From contig JAFDIC010000270.1 in assembly GCA_019308525.1 (NCBI GenBank), positions 1 through 5,728 on the forward strand: 5,728 nucleotides of DNA, written 5' to 3'. The notes below the pieces were generated by a model. The model did no database searches. It worked only from the letters and a program-made list of their open reading frames with translations, and had not been told where the DNA came from. Positions 4,868 to 5,728 of this stretch are shown here, in pieces. Numbering within the stretch: the first letter of the stretch is position 1; every line of letters starts with the position of its first letter. The stretch comes from Deltaproteobacteria bacterium (GTDB lineage Bacteria; Desulfobacterota; DSM-4660; Desulfatiglandales; HGW-15). The translations under genes were made by a program, and so were the position numbers.

Positions 4868-5728
4868 ATGCGGTACGTCGGTGAACCCACCTACAAGAGG
4901 TACATAACCACCGGGCTCAAAAGGTTCGACGAGCGCAATACCGGTTTCAGCAGGGGGGCGGTCGAGGGCGACAGATACACCCTCATGCATGAGAGGAGTA
5001 TCGCCAACCTCGAGAGACTCATCCCCGGCAAAACGATCATGGATCATGCTACGTGGGTTGCCGGGAGGACGGTGGACTATGTGCTGCGCAAGAGCAAACT
5101 GGCCCGCGAGGCCGTCCCCGTATATAACGACAGGTACAAGCTCAAAAGCCCTGATCCCGCAGCCATGACAAGGATCATAAAAGACACCGCCAGGTGGATC
5201 GGCGCTGATCTAGTGGGTATTGCAAAGCTGAATCCCCTGTGGATCTATACCAACTGGGGGCTTCATAACGCCACCTATACGGAGGCGGCGGAGGCCGGTG
5301 ACCCCATTGAGGTCCCCGGGGAGTATAACATGGTCATTGTGATGGCCCATGAAATGGATTACCAGGGGGTCAGGAAAACTCCCAATGTGGAGCCTGAAAC
5401 GGATATCGGTTATTCAAAATGCGCATGGAGTGCGGCCTCCCTGGCCATGTTCATTTCAGAGCTCGGTTACAGGGCGATCCCCGCGGTAAATGAAATCGGC
5501 CTGAGTATCCCTATGGCCGTGGATGCCGGACTGGGCGAGATGGGTAGGCTCGGGCAGTTGATCACCCGTGAGTTCGGCCCAAGGGTCCGTATCAGCAAGG
5601 TATTGACTGATTTGCCCCTGGTGCCTGATTCACCGATAGATATCGGTGTGCAGGAATTCTGTGAAAAATGCAAGCTTTGTGCTAAGTATTGTCCCAGTCG
5701 AGCGCTTATGCTGGAAGAGAGGACGGAT
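4868..5728 (+). CDS. Reductive dehalogenase-like corrinoid/Fe-S protein, copy 2 (3'-truncated by window edge)
   Basis: An open frame from the ATG at 4868 runs to the last base; 287 residues are visible of roughly 390 expected. GGGAG lies 4 nt before the ATG. The frame is closed by TGA at 4847-4849, so no Tat leader can be encoded upstream. The protein begins MRYVGEPTYKRYITTGLKRF and goes straight into the DERNTGFSRGA region, which in exported RdhA proteins follows the signal peptide. The core has AGLGEMGRLG, GPRVRISKVLT and LPLVPD, then the first cluster motif CX2CX2CX3CP with Cys265, 268, 271 and 275. The second Cys motif lies beyond the window. Tyr182, Asn208 and Arg241 match the spacing I recall for the PceA catalytic residues. 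It is about 74% identical (140 of 188, hand count) to copy 1 across the core. It is probably cytoplasmic and cotranscribed with the solute-binding protein by read-through. Substrate unknown. Confidence 0.88.
   Translation, partial: MRYVGEPTYKRYITTGLKRFDERNTGFSRGAVEGDRYTLMHERSIANLERLIPGKTIMDHATWVAGRTVDYVLRKSKLAREAVPVYNDRYKLKSPDPAAMTRIIKDTARWIGADLVGIAKLNPLWIYTNWGLHNATYTEAAEAGDPIEVPGEYNMVIVMAHEMDYQGVRKTPNVEPETDIGYSKCAWSAASLAMFISELGYRAIPAVNEIGLSIPMAVDAGLGEMGRLGQLITREFGPRVRISKVLTDLPLVPDSPIDIGVQEFCEKCKLCAKYCPSRALMLEERTD

Noticed and set aside
1..5728. tRNA, rRNA, CRISPR array, insertion sequence or attachment site
   Set aside because: I saw no cloverleaf, regular spacer-repeat pattern, transposase or terminal inverted repeats. 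The only large repeat is the paralogous gene pair.

Overview
The window is a catabolic or accessory locus from an anaerobic bacterium. The base composition is moderate. The family mix is a corrinoid/Fe-S reductive dehalogenase-like protein, an ABC-type amino-acid/aromatic solute-binding protein and a cupin-type regulator. This suits a Desulfobacterota-like (deltaproteobacterial) anaerobe. That taxonomic guess is inference; the sequence contains no marker gene.

Layout, left to right: (1) a reductive dehalogenase-like gene on +, entering from the left edge and ending at 1134; (2) a + strand amidohydrolase of the chlorohydrolase / adenosine-type deaminase family (1301-2686); (3) a convergent, - strand HTH-cupin regulator (2726-3313); (4) a divergent intergenic region (3314-3630) with a 9-bp-arm inverted repeat and a good sigma70-like promoter; (5) a + strand periplasmic solute-binding protein with a Sec signal peptide (3631-4782); (6) a strong stem-loop (4807-4840); (7) a second reductive dehalogenase-like gene (4868 to the right edge), which has no stop in the window and is therefore easily missed.

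The two outer genes are paralogues. By hand count, 140 of 188 aligned residues are identical (about 74%) over the core, with no net gap. Both lack a Tat signal, and no rdhB-type membrane anchor is visible. Both keep Tyr, Asn and Arg at the same spacing I recall for the catalytic residues of the PceA dehalogenase, and both have the first ferredoxin-type cysteine motif. The likely picture is a cytoplasmic, corrinoid-dependent reductive enzyme pair working with an uptake protein and a hydrolase on an organic substrate, under a ligand-sensing repressor or activator. The substrate is unknown. The amidohydrolase lacks the usual catalytic glutamate, so its chemistry is also open.
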